A DNA stretch of 55,900 nt from Bacillota bacterium (GTDB taxonomy: Bacteria > Bacillota > Limnochordia > Darwinibacteriales > DTU012). The notes beneath the pieces were generated by a model, which was given only the letters and a program-made list of their open reading frames with translations, was not told the DNA's origin and searched no databases. Shown one piece after another: positions 27,576 to 35,962 of the stretch. How positions within the stretch are numbered: the first letter of the stretch is position 1; every line of letters begins with the position of its first letter. The DNA lies in contig DURM01000015.1 in the NCBI GenBank assembly GCA_012837335.1, forward strand, positions 1 to 55,900, read 5' to 3'. The translations under genes and the position numbers were made by a program.

Positions 27576-27761
27576 ATGTCATCCGTATCTAAAAGTGAAA
27601 TAATATCGCTGAAAGATCAGATTGCCCGGCTTAAAGAAGAAAACGCTCAGCTTCGAAAAGAGTTAAATAAACAGCAAAACTACATCAGACAGCTTGAAGA
27701 TGTATCACTCACACTGCCCGAGCGGAGTGTGCTGTTATCAAAAAAGCTTCCAGCGCATTAA
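27576..27761 (+). CDS. Small coiled-coil protein, 61 residues, unknown
   Basis: The translation is dominated by one charged heptad helix (about residues 7-42, leucine and isoleucine at regular spacing: SLKDQIARLKEENAQLRKEL). It should form a leucine-zipper-like dimer. A strong GGGAGGTACC lies before the ATG, the frame ends inside a good terminator, and no overlapping gene exists, so it is probably real. It has no recognised family. It may be an adaptor or a small regulator. Confidence 0.7.
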   Translation: MSSVSKSEIISLKDQIARLKEENAQLRKELNKQQNYIRQLEDVSLTLPERSVLLSKKLPAH

Positions 27762-27780
27762 CTGCTGGAAGCTTTTTTTG
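27741..27780. terminator. Bidirectional terminator between convergent genes
   Basis: AAAAAGCTTCCAGC (27741-27754) pairs perfectly with GCTGGAAGCTTTTT (27764-27777), giving T runs in both directions. The stop codons of the small coiled-coil gene (27759-27761) and of the VanZ-like gene (27758-27760) both lie in the 9-base loop. Confidence 0.92.
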
Positions 27781-28195
27781 GTCTGCCTTTGAAGTTCTGG
27801 TAGACCTTGACACTGATAATTCCCAAGCTAATTCCGACTAAGTCAATAAAAATGTCACTGACAGTGCCCGAGCGGTGAGTGAGCCTGGTCTGGTAGCTCT
27901 CATCGCAGACAGCGAGCAGCACTGCCAAAATGAAAGCTGTGTGTGCCGGAAATCTTTCCAAGCGAGGCGATACTTTTGCAGCTGCATAGAATAAAACTGC
28001 AGCAAGAAAATATCCGCCGATGTGAATCAGTTTGCGCAGATAGAGCACAACCATACCAAGATCGTAGTTATCAAGAAAAGGAAACATATTAAGCAGCCAA
28101 TCAGCCATCGATCCGGCACTGGAAGCAGGACTTTGCGAAAAGATGAAGATAAAGGCGACATAAGCTGTTACTAACAACCATCTAATTACAACCAA
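27758..28195 (-). CDS. VanZ-like membrane protein
   Basis: 145 residues with four predicted helices. The family pattern is clear: an N-terminal RWLLVTAYVAFIFIFSQSP, KLIHIGGYFLAAVLFYAA, and ESYQTRLTHRSGTVSDIFIDLVGISLG with the typical DE-QxxxxxRxxxxxDxxxDxxG core. The function of most VanZ-like proteins is unknown; some affect cell-wall antibiotic tolerance. The start is TTG at 28195, with a GGGG about 10 bases upstream. Confidence 0.85.
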   Translation of the reverse strand: MVVIRWLLVTAYVAFIFIFSQSPASSAGSMADWLLNMFPFLDNYDLGMVVLYLRKLIHIGGYFLAAVLFYAAAKVSPRLERFPAHTAFILAVLLAVCDESYQTRLTHRSGTVSDIFIDLVGISLGIISVKVYQNFKGRPKKASSS

Positions 28196-28215
28196 ACCAT
28201 TTCCCCATTCCCATC

Positions 28216-28240
28216 AAACCGGCTCCTCTTAAGCCGGTTT
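28216..28240 (-). terminator. Hairpin between the ParB-like gene and the VanZ-like gene
   Basis: AAACCGGCT (28216-28224) and AGCCGGTTT (28232-28240) form a perfect 9-bp stem. The T tract on the minus strand is short (only the stem TTT, then GATGGG). It may end the polysaccharide operon incompletely and allow read-through to the VanZ-like gene. Confidence 0.5.
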
Positions 28241-28254
28241 GCCTTTTCTCAGTA

Positions 28255-29157
28255 TTATATCAGGATTGAGCGCTTTATATGTGTATCTTCCTCTACTGCC
28301 TCTAAAACCTCGTCCAGCAGTCTCTGCAGTGCCCTAGCCCTCCGGGCTAATTCCTTCCGCTGCTCATCGTCCAACTGCCTAAGATCATCCGGTTTTGTCT
28401 TGACTAAATAATCACCGGACTTAGATAGAGAGTCAACCAGTTTTTCCACACTCCAACTGGGAGGCTCCTCATTCGAATCGCGTTTCCGCGGAATCAATCG
28501 GACCATCCGCACTGCTTGATCTATACTGAGATCCTTAGCACTTTCTACTAATTTGAGTACTCGCCTTGTTTCAGCGCGGTTTAAACCATAATACAGAATG
28601 GCATCCAAAACCACGTTAAGCATGTTTTCGCTGCCCACTTTGTTGGCAAAACGCTTTGCCAAACTTACATGAGAAAGCGTTAATGGTGAACTCCCGCCAT
28701 AATAGTTGTTGATTACTGCATTTTGATACTTCTCGTCCAAATCAAGTACAGCCAACCAATCATTGATTGTTGTCCGCGGCACTCCCAATTTCTGGCTGGC
28801 TTTCAGAACTGAAAGCTTATTCTCCTGAATAAACAGCTGAACTGCTACAGCTCGATCCACAGGATTCAGATCTTCCCTCTGGATATTTTCGATAATCTGA
28901 ACCTGACGTACAGATGCATCCTCACTCAACACCAGCGCAGGAATAGTCTCATAACCCAAGCGAATGCAGGAAGCTAATCTGCGAGCACCGGCAACTAGTC
29001 GGTAGTGCTCACCATCTTCAATCACAATGATGGGTTGAAGCAGACCTACCTCTGCGATTGAGTTTTTCAAATCTTCAAGTTTAACTTGATCCAGATTTGA
29101 GCGCACATGATCAGCTGGTACAGTAATCTGCTCCAGTGGCAGTTCCACCATATTCAA
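28255..29157 (-). CDS. ParB/Noc-like protein
   Basis: 300 residues. The N-terminal ParB domain carries the CTP-binding motifs in the form LVAGARRLASCIRLG (family GERRxxA) and QIIENIQREDLNPVDRA (family ENIQRxxLNP). The central helix-turn-helix is ASQKLGVPRTTINDWLAVLD, and a C-terminal dimer helix follows (RRARALQRLLDEVLEAVEED). The start is TTG with GGGGGG 7 bases upstream. There is no parA beside it; instead it lies 12 bases after the CpsB phosphatase gene in the polysaccharide operon. Whether it is the main chromosome partition protein or a specialised relative cannot be told from sequence alone. Confidence 0.88.
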   Translation of the reverse strand: MNMVELPLEQITVPADHVRSNLDQVKLEDLKNSIAEVGLLQPIIVIEDGEHYRLVAGARRLASCIRLGYETIPALVLSEDASVRQVQIIENIQREDLNPVDRAVAVQLFIQENKLSVLKASQKLGVPRTTINDWLAVLDLDEKYQNAVINNYYGGSSPLTLSHVSLAKRFANKVGSENMLNVVLDAILYYGLNRAETRRVLKLVESAKDLSIDQAVRMVRLIPRKRDSNEEPPSWSVEKLVDSLSKSGDYLVKTKPDDLRQLDDEQRKELARRARALQRLLDEVLEAVEEDTHIKRSILI

Positions 29158-29169
29158 TTTTAGACCCCC

Positions 29170-29931
29170 CTATTTCCTAAAAAACCAAAATCGCTTGCGC
29201 GGCTGGTAATATCTTACCTCCGGTATATCTATTGGTTCCCCTGCAATAACGAGGGCTGGATTTGAAGATACTAGTTTTTCCACATCGTCTGGTGCAATTA
29301 TCTTGGCTGCCGCTTCAGCAGCGCTGTCTAAACAAAAACCACGGCGCCCGGTTGAGTGGGCGTCGCTAGCTATAAAGTGTACCATGTTGTGCTCCAGCAT
29401 GATCCTGCTTGTCTTAATAACCTTTTCACCAAATAACCCCAGCACGCTGTTGGCATTCATTTGGATTAAAGAACCCGCTTCAATCCATTCAGCAACCAAA
29501 TTTGGCTCACGAATTACCCGCTGGTAGCGCTCCGGATGCGCAATAATCGGAGTAATACCTTTAACCTGGAGTGAGAACAGAACCTGATCAATATACGCCG
29601 GAAATTCCATCATGGGAAACTCAACTAAACAGTAGCGTCCAGTATCGTTATAAGTAGGTATTTCGCCCGCCGGAAGGTCAATAAACATTGGATCTATATA
29701 TAATTCCGCTCCGGCTATTACTTCAAGCTCAATTCCATGATCCGTAAGTAGGAGCCGCAGTTCGTTCGTTTTGTTCTTTACCTCTGACCAGGTTACCTTA
29801 AGATAGTGGGGCGTAGCGGCAACAGCTTTAATGCCCCGCGCAACTGCCTGTTGGGCCATTTCTAAAGCCATCTCAAGATCTTTTGCTCCATCATCAATGC
29901 CCGGTAAGATATGCGAATGCAGATCGATCAT
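29170..29931 (-). CDS. Tyrosine-protein phosphatase, CpsB/YwqE (PHP) family
   Basis: 253 residues. It is a manganese-dependent PHP-domain phosphatase that removes phosphate from the bacterial tyrosine kinase and so controls polysaccharide assembly. Metal-binding motifs are DLHSHILPGIDDGAKD at the N-terminus, ATPHYL, EVIAGAELYID, IAHPERYQRV and FIASDAHSTGRRG. The family normally sits beside CpsC and CpsD, as here. The start has AGGTG 8 bases upstream. Confidence 0.94.
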   Translation of the reverse strand: MIDLHSHILPGIDDGAKDLEMALEMAQQAVARGIKAVAATPHYLKVTWSEVKNKTNELRLLLTDHGIELEVIAGAELYIDPMFIDLPAGEIPTYNDTGRYCLVEFPMMEFPAYIDQVLFSLQVKGITPIIAHPERYQRVIREPNLVAEWIEAGSLIQMNANSVLGLFGEKVIKTSRIMLEHNMVHFIASDAHSTGRRGFCLDSAAEAAAKIIAPDDVEKLVSSNPALVIAGEPIDIPEVRYYQPRKRFWFFRK

Positions 29932-29940
29932 TTAGTACAC

Positions 29941-30633
29941 CTATTTACTTTCTGATGTATAGTAGTTATAGTAATACTGCTCGCCATCCCGCGAGTATTT
30001 CACCTGATTCAGAACGACGCCCAGGAGTCTGGCATTGGTGTTCTCCAGCAGTTCTTTAGCTCGCACAGCCATTTCACGGGGCACATGATTAGCTGGAATC
30101 ACCATGATAACTCCATCAACATAGGCAGACAGAATCATGGCATCGGCAACCGGGAGCACCGGCGGTGCGTCAAACAGTACTCGCTCATGCTCCTGTTTTA
30201 ACCTCTCAACAATGCCTCTCATCGACTTGGATTGAAGCAGTTCCGCCGGATTAGGCGGGATCGGTCCAGAGGTTAACACAGATAAACCATCTATTTTGGT
30301 TTTCTGTACAGCGTCTTCTAGTTTAATCTGACCTGTTAAAACGCTGGTTAAACCAACAGAATTATTCAGACCAAATATTTTATGGACTGTCGGTTTGCGC
30401 AGGTCGCTGTCGACCAAGACAATCTCAGTACCTGTCTGGGCAACAGAAACAGCTAAATTTGAGCTCACCGTTGATTTGCCTTCTGCTGGCCCGGGGCTGG
30501 TGAATAATACTGCTCTCAACTCAACATCAGGCGAAGCAAACTGCAGATTAGTTCTCAGAGTTCGAAACGCCTCGGAACTAACAGCTTTCGGGTCTTCCTG
30601 CACAACTAATCTGCGCTCATCGGGTCTAGGCAT
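29941..30633 (-). CDS. Bacterial tyrosine kinase, CpsD/CapB type
   Basis: 230 residues. It is the cytoplasmic BY-kinase that is activated by the membrane protein encoded upstream. Walker A is TSPGPAEGKSTVSSNLAVS, Walker A' is VLVDSDLRKPT, and Walker B is RVLFDAPPVLPVADA. The C-terminal tyrosine cluster EQYYYNYYTSESK is the autophosphorylation site. It regulates polymer length and export with the CpsB-type phosphatase as antagonist. Confidence 0.95.
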   Translation of the reverse strand: MPRPDERRLVVQEDPKAVSSEAFRTLRTNLQFASPDVELRAVLFTSPGPAEGKSTVSSNLAVSVAQTGTEIVLVDSDLRKPTVHKIFGLNNSVGLTSVLTGQIKLEDAVQKTKIDGLSVLTSGPIPPNPAELLQSKSMRGIVERLKQEHERVLFDAPPVLPVADAMILSAYVDGVIMVIPANHVPREMAVRAKELLENTNARLLGVVLNQVKYSRDGEQYYYNYYTSESK

Positions 30634-30639
30634 AACATA

Positions 30640-32085
30640 TCACATCCTTACACTCTGCTTGAATCTGATCTTACTCTTACCATTGGACTCGAATTCCGGT
30701 ATCTGACCGATCACCGGAAGACCTAAAACTCTTTCTACGTCTTCTTTGGTCTTAATAGTGTTGTCTACAAATTCCAGTAAGAATGCGAGACCCACTCCGA
30801 CAAACAGGCCAAGCACGCCGCCAATGGCAATGTTCAACTTCACCCGCGGTTTAATTGGATTGTGAGGTACAACAGCGGGATCCACTATCTGCAGATTTCC
30901 GGAATGCATCTGCTCGTTAATCCTGATCTCCTCATAACGAGTCATGAGCATTAGATAGATATCTTCATGAACGCTCACTTCGCGCATCAACCGCACCAGC
31001 TCCAGCTCTTTTTCTGGAATATTGGTGTACTGGCCTTCAAGCGCATTTCTCTGCTCCAAAATCGCCTGTTCTCTAGCATTGATCGCCACTAATTCTACCT
31101 GAGTAGAAATCAGCTGGCTGTACAGCTGACTGTGAATCGGGTTAATTGTCTGGGTTTCAGTGGCAATCACCCGCTCCACTTCATTAGCCAGCTTAGTGCG
31201 GACCTCTTGGATCTCTGCCTGCAGACTTAAAACCTCCGGATGGCGCTCCGTATACAGTTCACGGGCACCGGACAGAGCAATTTCCAGATCAGCCAACCGC
31301 TGCTGATAGCTCTGGACCAGTGGGTTGTTTTGGATGGTTGTTGAAGAAATAATGATCTCATCCTGCGCCAGCAGTTTCTCCTGAATCTGAGTTAAGCGCT
31401 GCTCAACTTCTATGCGAGCGATTTGGGTTTGAGTAAGCTCGGTATCCCACTGCACGTACTGCTGCACCAGCAGGGACGAATCCTGCATCGGCTGAATAAC
31501 CCGTTCGGTCTCCCGGAAGGACCGCAGCTTTTCCTCTGCCTCTTTCAGCTGAGCAGCCACGATTTCAATCTGCTCAGCCAAGTATTCCCTGGCAGTCCTT
31601 AAATCTGAGCGGTTGTCATCGCGTGTTGTATCGATAAACTTTTGGCTCAGTGTGTTTACGAAATCAGCGGCAAACTCCCGATCGGGTGATTCAAGCTTAA
31701 TTTCGAGAATTTCGGTTCCGGTAACCTGCTGAACAGTCAGAGCATTGTTGACCGCTCGCAAATCATCACCTGTAACCGGGTTTATGCCCATGGTTTCAAG
31801 AACATCAGTGAGCATTGTGCGGCTGGTCAGCATATAGATATAGTTCTGCAGCATTACATTTGCCTGTGAAGAACCAGTTAATGCTCCCAATGGATCCAAA
31901 GCCGCTAATGTGCTGGCCTTCTCATTTTTCAGCATTAGGGTTGCAGTTGCTTGATATATCGGCTCCATATACATGCTGATCACCCCAGCGGCCACAACTG
32001 CAACGATGAAACAGAGGATAATTTGGAGCTTGCGCTTCATCAATATGTTCCACAGCTCTAGTAAATCCATTTCTTCCATTTCCAT
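30640..32085 (-). CDS. Wzz/CpsC-type polysaccharide chain-length protein
   Basis: 481 residues. The N-terminal Wzz domain has a first membrane helix (LQIILCFIVAVVAAGVISMY). A long periplasmic coiled coil follows (about 160-400, with EEKLRSFRETERVIQPMQDS and a tyrosine-kinase-type ELELVRLMREVSVHEDIYLM segment). The second helix is LNIAIGGVLGLFVGVGLAFLL. The short cytoplasmic tail would touch CpsD. The ATG at 32085 is preferred because GGAGGTGG is 7 bases upstream; the frame is open to 32103. Confidence 0.93.
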   Translation of the reverse strand: MEMEEMDLLELWNILMKRKLQIILCFIVAVVAAGVISMYMEPIYQATATLMLKNEKASTLAALDPLGALTGSSQANVMLQNYIYMLTSRTMLTDVLETMGINPVTGDDLRAVNNALTVQQVTGTEILEIKLESPDREFAADFVNTLSQKFIDTTRDDNRSDLRTAREYLAEQIEIVAAQLKEAEEKLRSFRETERVIQPMQDSSLLVQQYVQWDTELTQTQIARIEVEQRLTQIQEKLLAQDEIIISSTTIQNNPLVQSYQQRLADLEIALSGARELYTERHPEVLSLQAEIQEVRTKLANEVERVIATETQTINPIHSQLYSQLISTQVELVAINAREQAILEQRNALEGQYTNIPEKELELVRLMREVSVHEDIYLMLMTRYEEIRINEQMHSGNLQIVDPAVVPHNPIKPRVKLNIAIGGVLGLFVGVGLAFLLEFVDNTIKTKEDVERVLGLPVIGQIPEFESNGKSKIRFKQSVRM

Positions 32086-32106
32086 TTGCAACCCACCTCC
32101 CACTGG

Positions 32107-35100
32107 CTAACGACCTGGTTTAAACCAATCTATTATAATTTGCTGGAATGTCCTTACCCCGCTCATTAACCCAAGAATCTTATTCCAATCAGGTTTTGCA
32201 GTTTCAGGAACATAAATGATATCTCCACCCATAATTTCCGGGTTTTCCCTGGCATCACCCTGGAACAGAACCCGTTCTTGTCCCACTGCCAGGGTTGACG
32301 GCACAGTCAAATCCTCTCCACGATAAATGCCAACCGCACCGAGATTGGCCCGCTCTGTCGGTCCATCAGCCATCGCAATCGCATCTAGCACACGAGCTCC
32401 CTCATAAATTGTATATACTCCTGGTCTGGTCACTTCTCCGAGAACCAGGACCTGTCTGCTTAACTCCGGAACAAATACTACATCTCCGCCAGCAAGGAGA
32501 AGGTTGTGTTCGCTCTGATTGCTCATCAACGCTTGATAGGTGGTAATCCACACCTGCTCACCTTCGGTTTCCTGGCGAGTTATGACGATTTCCTGCTGAC
32601 TGATATTTGTTTTTAGGCCTCCTGCCAATGCCAGCAGATCGAGAATACGGCTTCCCTCCGGCAGAGTGAACGCTCCTGGCCGAGCCACTTCTCCCATCAC
32701 CAGCACCTGGCGCGCCTGCGGAATGTGCACTACCTCTCCTCCGGATAATAACGGGTTCGGCTGCTGATTCGCAATCACCGCTCCTAAATCTAAATAATTC
32801 ACTTCTGTTCCTCCAGCGGCTGCTGCGATCATCACCTCATCAAGCTTAGCCCGCTCAGTGGGCCCTCCTGCTAATCCAACTAGGTCCAGCAGAGTTGTGT
32901 ACTCATCAATAGTATAAGCACCTGGTCGGGCTACTTCCCCAAAAATCAGTACCCTGCGGTTTAAGCGGGGAACATGAATGATATCGCCACCCAACACAGC
33001 CATATTCAGCTCCGCTCCATCGGACCGCACCAGCTGTTGATAATCAACGGTATAGATTGTCTGCTCGCTGCCTCTGCTGCGGGTAATTGTCAGCACTGGA
33101 TCGGCATCATCTGTCAATCCGCCCGCTTTAGCCAAAACATCGAGGAGCCGCTCGCCGCTGCGAATAGTGTAACGACCTGGTGTCCTAACTTCACCTAAGA
33201 TAGATACTTCTAGATCCAGCTCCGGAACCAAAATCATCTCGCCACCGGTTAAGGGAACATTTCCCTGTCCGGTTTCCATCACCGGCTCCAAATCTATTAC
33301 TTCGATCGAAGCTGCTCCATCAACTATCCGAGTTAGACTCACGGCAGCAACTGCAGCTCGATCAGTCAGTCCGCCTGCCTTAGCCAGAACATCCAGGAGT
33401 TTTTCCCCGCGCCGAATAGTATATCGACCCGGAGCTCTGACCTCTCCTAAGATTGACACTTCTAAATCCAGCTCTGGCACTAAAATCATCTCGCCACCGG
33501 ACAGTGGAATATTGCCATGCCCGGATTCCATAATTGACTGCAGATCGATCGTTTCGATCATGGTTGTCCCATCGACAATTCGAGTCAGGCTCACCTGATC
33601 TGCTGCTGCTCGATCTGTCAGACCACCTGCCCTGGCAATCGCATCCAAGAGATTGGTAGTGGCAGTTACAGGATAATAACCCGGTGAAGCAACTTCGCCA
33701 AATACCAGCACAGAGGTTTTGCGCTCGGGCACATAGACAACATCTCCTGCTTGCACCAGCGGATTATCGCTGCTTAAACCCTTCATTACTGCGTCAAGAT
33801 CATATACCGCTGCGCTGGAATTATCATCGGCATCAACTCTACTGACCTGGACACTGTCAGCTGCAGCGCTGCTGGTCACACCTCCAGCGAGCGCAATGAC
33901 ATCCAGCAGGCGCTGATCCGGTCCAAAAGTATAGTAGCCCGGTTTGGCCACTTCTCCTAAGACCATTACATAGCGTCTTGCCTCAGGAACTATAATCACA
34001 TCGCCGCCTTCAAGCATAAAATTAGTGTCCAAGAAGCGGTTGCGCATTAAGTCTTCTAAATTAACGGTATAAACTTCTGCTTGCTCTTCTACCTGCCGAG
34101 TAACACTAACCTGATCAGCGGCAGCAGTATCAAGCAGACCGCCAGCTTTGGCAATGCCGTCAAGCACCCGATCACCGAAATCCAGGCGGTGGTAGCCGGG
34201 GTTAGCCACTTCTCCAAGAACCAGAACTTGATGCTTGCCCTCAGTAATATAAACAACGTCACCCGGGAGTATGGTCTGGTTGCCGATTCCCAATCTAGTA
34301 AGGGCACCTAAATCTATTTCTACAGTTGATTCATTGCGAGTTAAGAGAATGCGGTCTCCCGCGCTGTCCAGCGGACCTCCAGCTGCAGCCAAAAGATCCA
34401 GCAGTTTTGTCCGATCGGTAAGGCGGTAGCTCCCTGGTCTTGCAACTCGTCCAAGGACAAGAGCCTGAGGAGCTCCCTCCGGTACAAAAATAACATCGCC
34501 TGGCAGCAGTTCAATCTCTCTGCCGGTTCCGGTACCCTGCAGCTTAGTAAGATCAATTTCCTGAACTAATACTTCAGCTTCAGACTGGCGTGTAATTGTT
34601 ATCCGCTCTAAAGCGGCGGAATCATTGGTACCACCTGCTAGGGCAAGCACGTCAAAAATACCCATCTGTTCTTTTAAAACAAATGCCCCAGGCTGACGCA
34701 CTTCGCCAAGCACTAAAACTGTATTCAATATTTCTGGAACATAAATAATATCACCGGGATACAGGCGGGGATTGGCTCCCGGTTTTCCAGACAAAGTATC
34801 ACTGATATCAACGGTTAAAGATTCCTCTTGTTCACCGATGATGCGCACTATGCTGACCCGAGCTGCATCACCCATGGCAGTTACCCCGCCAGCCTCGCTA
34901 ATCAGCTGAACCAGCGTAGTACCTGTTTCAATTGAGTAGCTGCCCGGAGTTCTAACCTCCCCGAAAAGGATGACTTCCTTCTTTTCCGGAATAAACAGCA
35001 CGTCATCAGCCTGAACCGACCATGTCCCTTTGCCTGACTGCATGACACTGGTCAGATCAACAGTATAATCCACATGAGCGCCATCTTTCTTACGGGTGAG

Positions 35101-35805
35101 CACAGCTTGGGAAAGATCGGCTCCGGTTAAAGCGCCGCCACTGACGGCAATCAAATCAAGCAAATCCATGTCTGTTTGAATCGGATAACTGCCGGGCTTC
35201 GCTACCGCACCTAACACCAGCGCGTGACCGGACTTCGGAATATAAATCACATCTCCATCCTTTAAAGCTGGGTTGTGGTCAGCTGCGCCGTCATTTATGT
35301 ACTTACTTACATCATAGGTCTCCTTCGAAGCAGCCTCACCTGTCATCCGCGTAACAGTTACTTCAGAAAGCAGGGCGTCCTGATTAGGCCCTCCGGCTTG
35401 TCCAATCGCATCAATCAGCCGGTCATCTGCTTTCAATCGATAGTACCCAGGGGTACGGACTTCTCCAAGCACCTGAACCCGAATTGTTCTAAATTCGGTA
35501 ATAATAACAGTCACGCTTGGCTCGACCACATAAGTCTGCAGTTTTGATTGAATCTCCTGCGCAACTTGGGTCGTTGTCTTACCCGTGGCTAGATGATCAC
35601 CCACTAGTGGGAATGTAATATAGCCATCAGGTCTAACCTGAACAACTGTTCGTAATTCTGGGTGTCCCCAAACTGTAATTTCCAGCACATCTCCTGTGTC
35701 CAGCTGGTAGTTAACTGCAGCAGCTGTTGCGATTGAGCATGTCAAGAACATCAACAAGGCGATAATTAGTGATAGTCGTAACTTTGCTGTTTCTAAACCG
35801 TTCAT
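32107..35805 (-). CDS. Wza-like polysaccharide export protein with 13 SLBB domains
   Basis: 1232 residues. A signal peptide is followed by a poly-export (Wza-type) domain at about 32-105 (LDTGDVLEITVWGHPELRTV, VRPDGYITFPLVGD). Then come 13 SLBB repeats from about 107 to 1203, each near 84 residues, built as V-x-GEV-xxPG-Y...LLD-xxAxAGG...TR...GGD-xxVPE. A C-terminal amphipathic stretch (WNKILGLMSGVRTFQQIIID) may be the outer-membrane pore helix, as in Wza. Ordinary Wza-type proteins have one to three SLBB domains. It should form a long periplasm-spanning conduit for the polysaccharide controlled by the CpsB/C/D-like proteins. GGGGG lies before the ATG. Confidence 0.93.
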   Translation of the reverse strand: MNGLETAKLRLSLIIALLMFLTCSIATAAAVNYQLDTGDVLEITVWGHPELRTVVQVRPDGYITFPLVGDHLATGKTTTQVAQEIQSKLQTYVVEPSVTVIITEFRTIRVQVLGEVRTPGYYRLKADDRLIDAIGQAGGPNQDALLSEVTVTRMTGEAASKETYDVSKYINDGAADHNPALKDGDVIYIPKSGHALVLGAVAKPGSYPIQTDMDLLDLIAVSGGALTGADLSQAVLTRKKDGAHVDYTVDLTSVMQSGKGTWSVQADDVLFIPEKKEVILFGEVRTPGSYSIETGTTLVQLISEAGGVTAMGDAARVSIVRIIGEQEESLTVDISDTLSGKPGANPRLYPGDIIYVPEILNTVLVLGEVRQPGAFVLKEQMGIFDVLALAGGTNDSAALERITITRQSEAEVLVQEIDLTKLQGTGTGREIELLPGDVIFVPEGAPQALVLGRVARPGSYRLTDRTKLLDLLAAAGGPLDSAGDRILLTRNESTVEIDLGALTRLGIGNQTILPGDVVYITEGKHQVLVLGEVANPGYHRLDFGDRVLDGIAKAGGLLDTAAADQVSVTRQVEEQAEVYTVNLEDLMRNRFLDTNFMLEGGDVIIVPEARRYVMVLGEVAKPGYYTFGPDQRLLDVIALAGGVTSSAAADSVQVSRVDADDNSSAAVYDLDAVMKGLSSDNPLVQAGDVVYVPERKTSVLVFGEVASPGYYPVTATTNLLDAIARAGGLTDRAAADQVSLTRIVDGTTMIETIDLQSIMESGHGNIPLSGGEMILVPELDLEVSILGEVRAPGRYTIRRGEKLLDVLAKAGGLTDRAAVAAVSLTRIVDGAASIEVIDLEPVMETGQGNVPLTGGEMILVPELDLEVSILGEVRTPGRYTIRSGERLLDVLAKAGGLTDDADPVLTITRSRGSEQTIYTVDYQQLVRSDGAELNMAVLGGDIIHVPRLNRRVLIFGEVARPGAYTIDEYTTLLDLVGLAGGPTERAKLDEVMIAAAAGGTEVNYLDLGAVIANQQPNPLLSGGEVVHIPQARQVLVMGEVARPGAFTLPEGSRILDLLALAGGLKTNISQQEIVITRQETEGEQVWITTYQALMSNQSEHNLLLAGGDVVFVPELSRQVLVLGEVTRPGVYTIYEGARVLDAIAMADGPTERANLGAVGIYRGEDLTVPSTLAVGQERVLFQGDARENPEIMGGDIIYVPETAKPDWNKILGLMSGVRTFQQIIIDWFKPGR
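32197..35487 (-). repeat. Tandem SLBB-coding repeats, 13 units
   Basis: Thirteen direct repeats of about 250 bases encode the SLBB domains. The units around 33174-33425 and 33426-33680 are the most similar to each other, both carrying LEVSILGEVR-PGRYTIR and KAGGLTD, with an exact period of 252 bases. This points to recent local duplication while the outer units have diverged. Confidence 0.88.
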
Positions 35806-35839
35806 TGGACAACCCCCACAAACTAATAATTCGTACCAA

Positions 35840-35845
35840 ATTATA
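35840..35845 (-). promoter_or_regulatory. Possible -10 box for the SLBB operon
   Basis: TATAAT lies on the minus strand about 35 bases before the start of the SLBB gene, after a terminator on the upstream side. A matching -35 at 17-18 bases is not obvious, so this may need an activator or be only part of the promoter. Confidence 0.4.
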
Positions 35846-35907
35846 GCTTTTCTTCAGCTTTTCTTCGTCCTCAACGATCCATTATCCTGCATGAATCGCA
35901 TTTCCAA

Positions 35908-35936
35908 AATGAAAAACCGCTTTGCCAGCGGTTTTT
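35908..35936 (-). terminator. Terminator after the envelope protein gene
   Basis: AAAAACCGCT (35912-35921) and AGCGGTTTTT (35927-35936) pair perfectly around a 5-base loop. A T-rich tail follows on the minus strand. It separates the SLBB operon from the two envelope genes upstream. Confidence 0.88.
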
Positions 35937-35962
35937 CGTAATTTTAGGCAAATTAAATGTTT

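Noticed and set aside
32197-35487. CRISPR-like or mobile repeat array
   Set aside because: The 250-base direct repeats are in frame and code for SLBB domains, so they are protein repeats.
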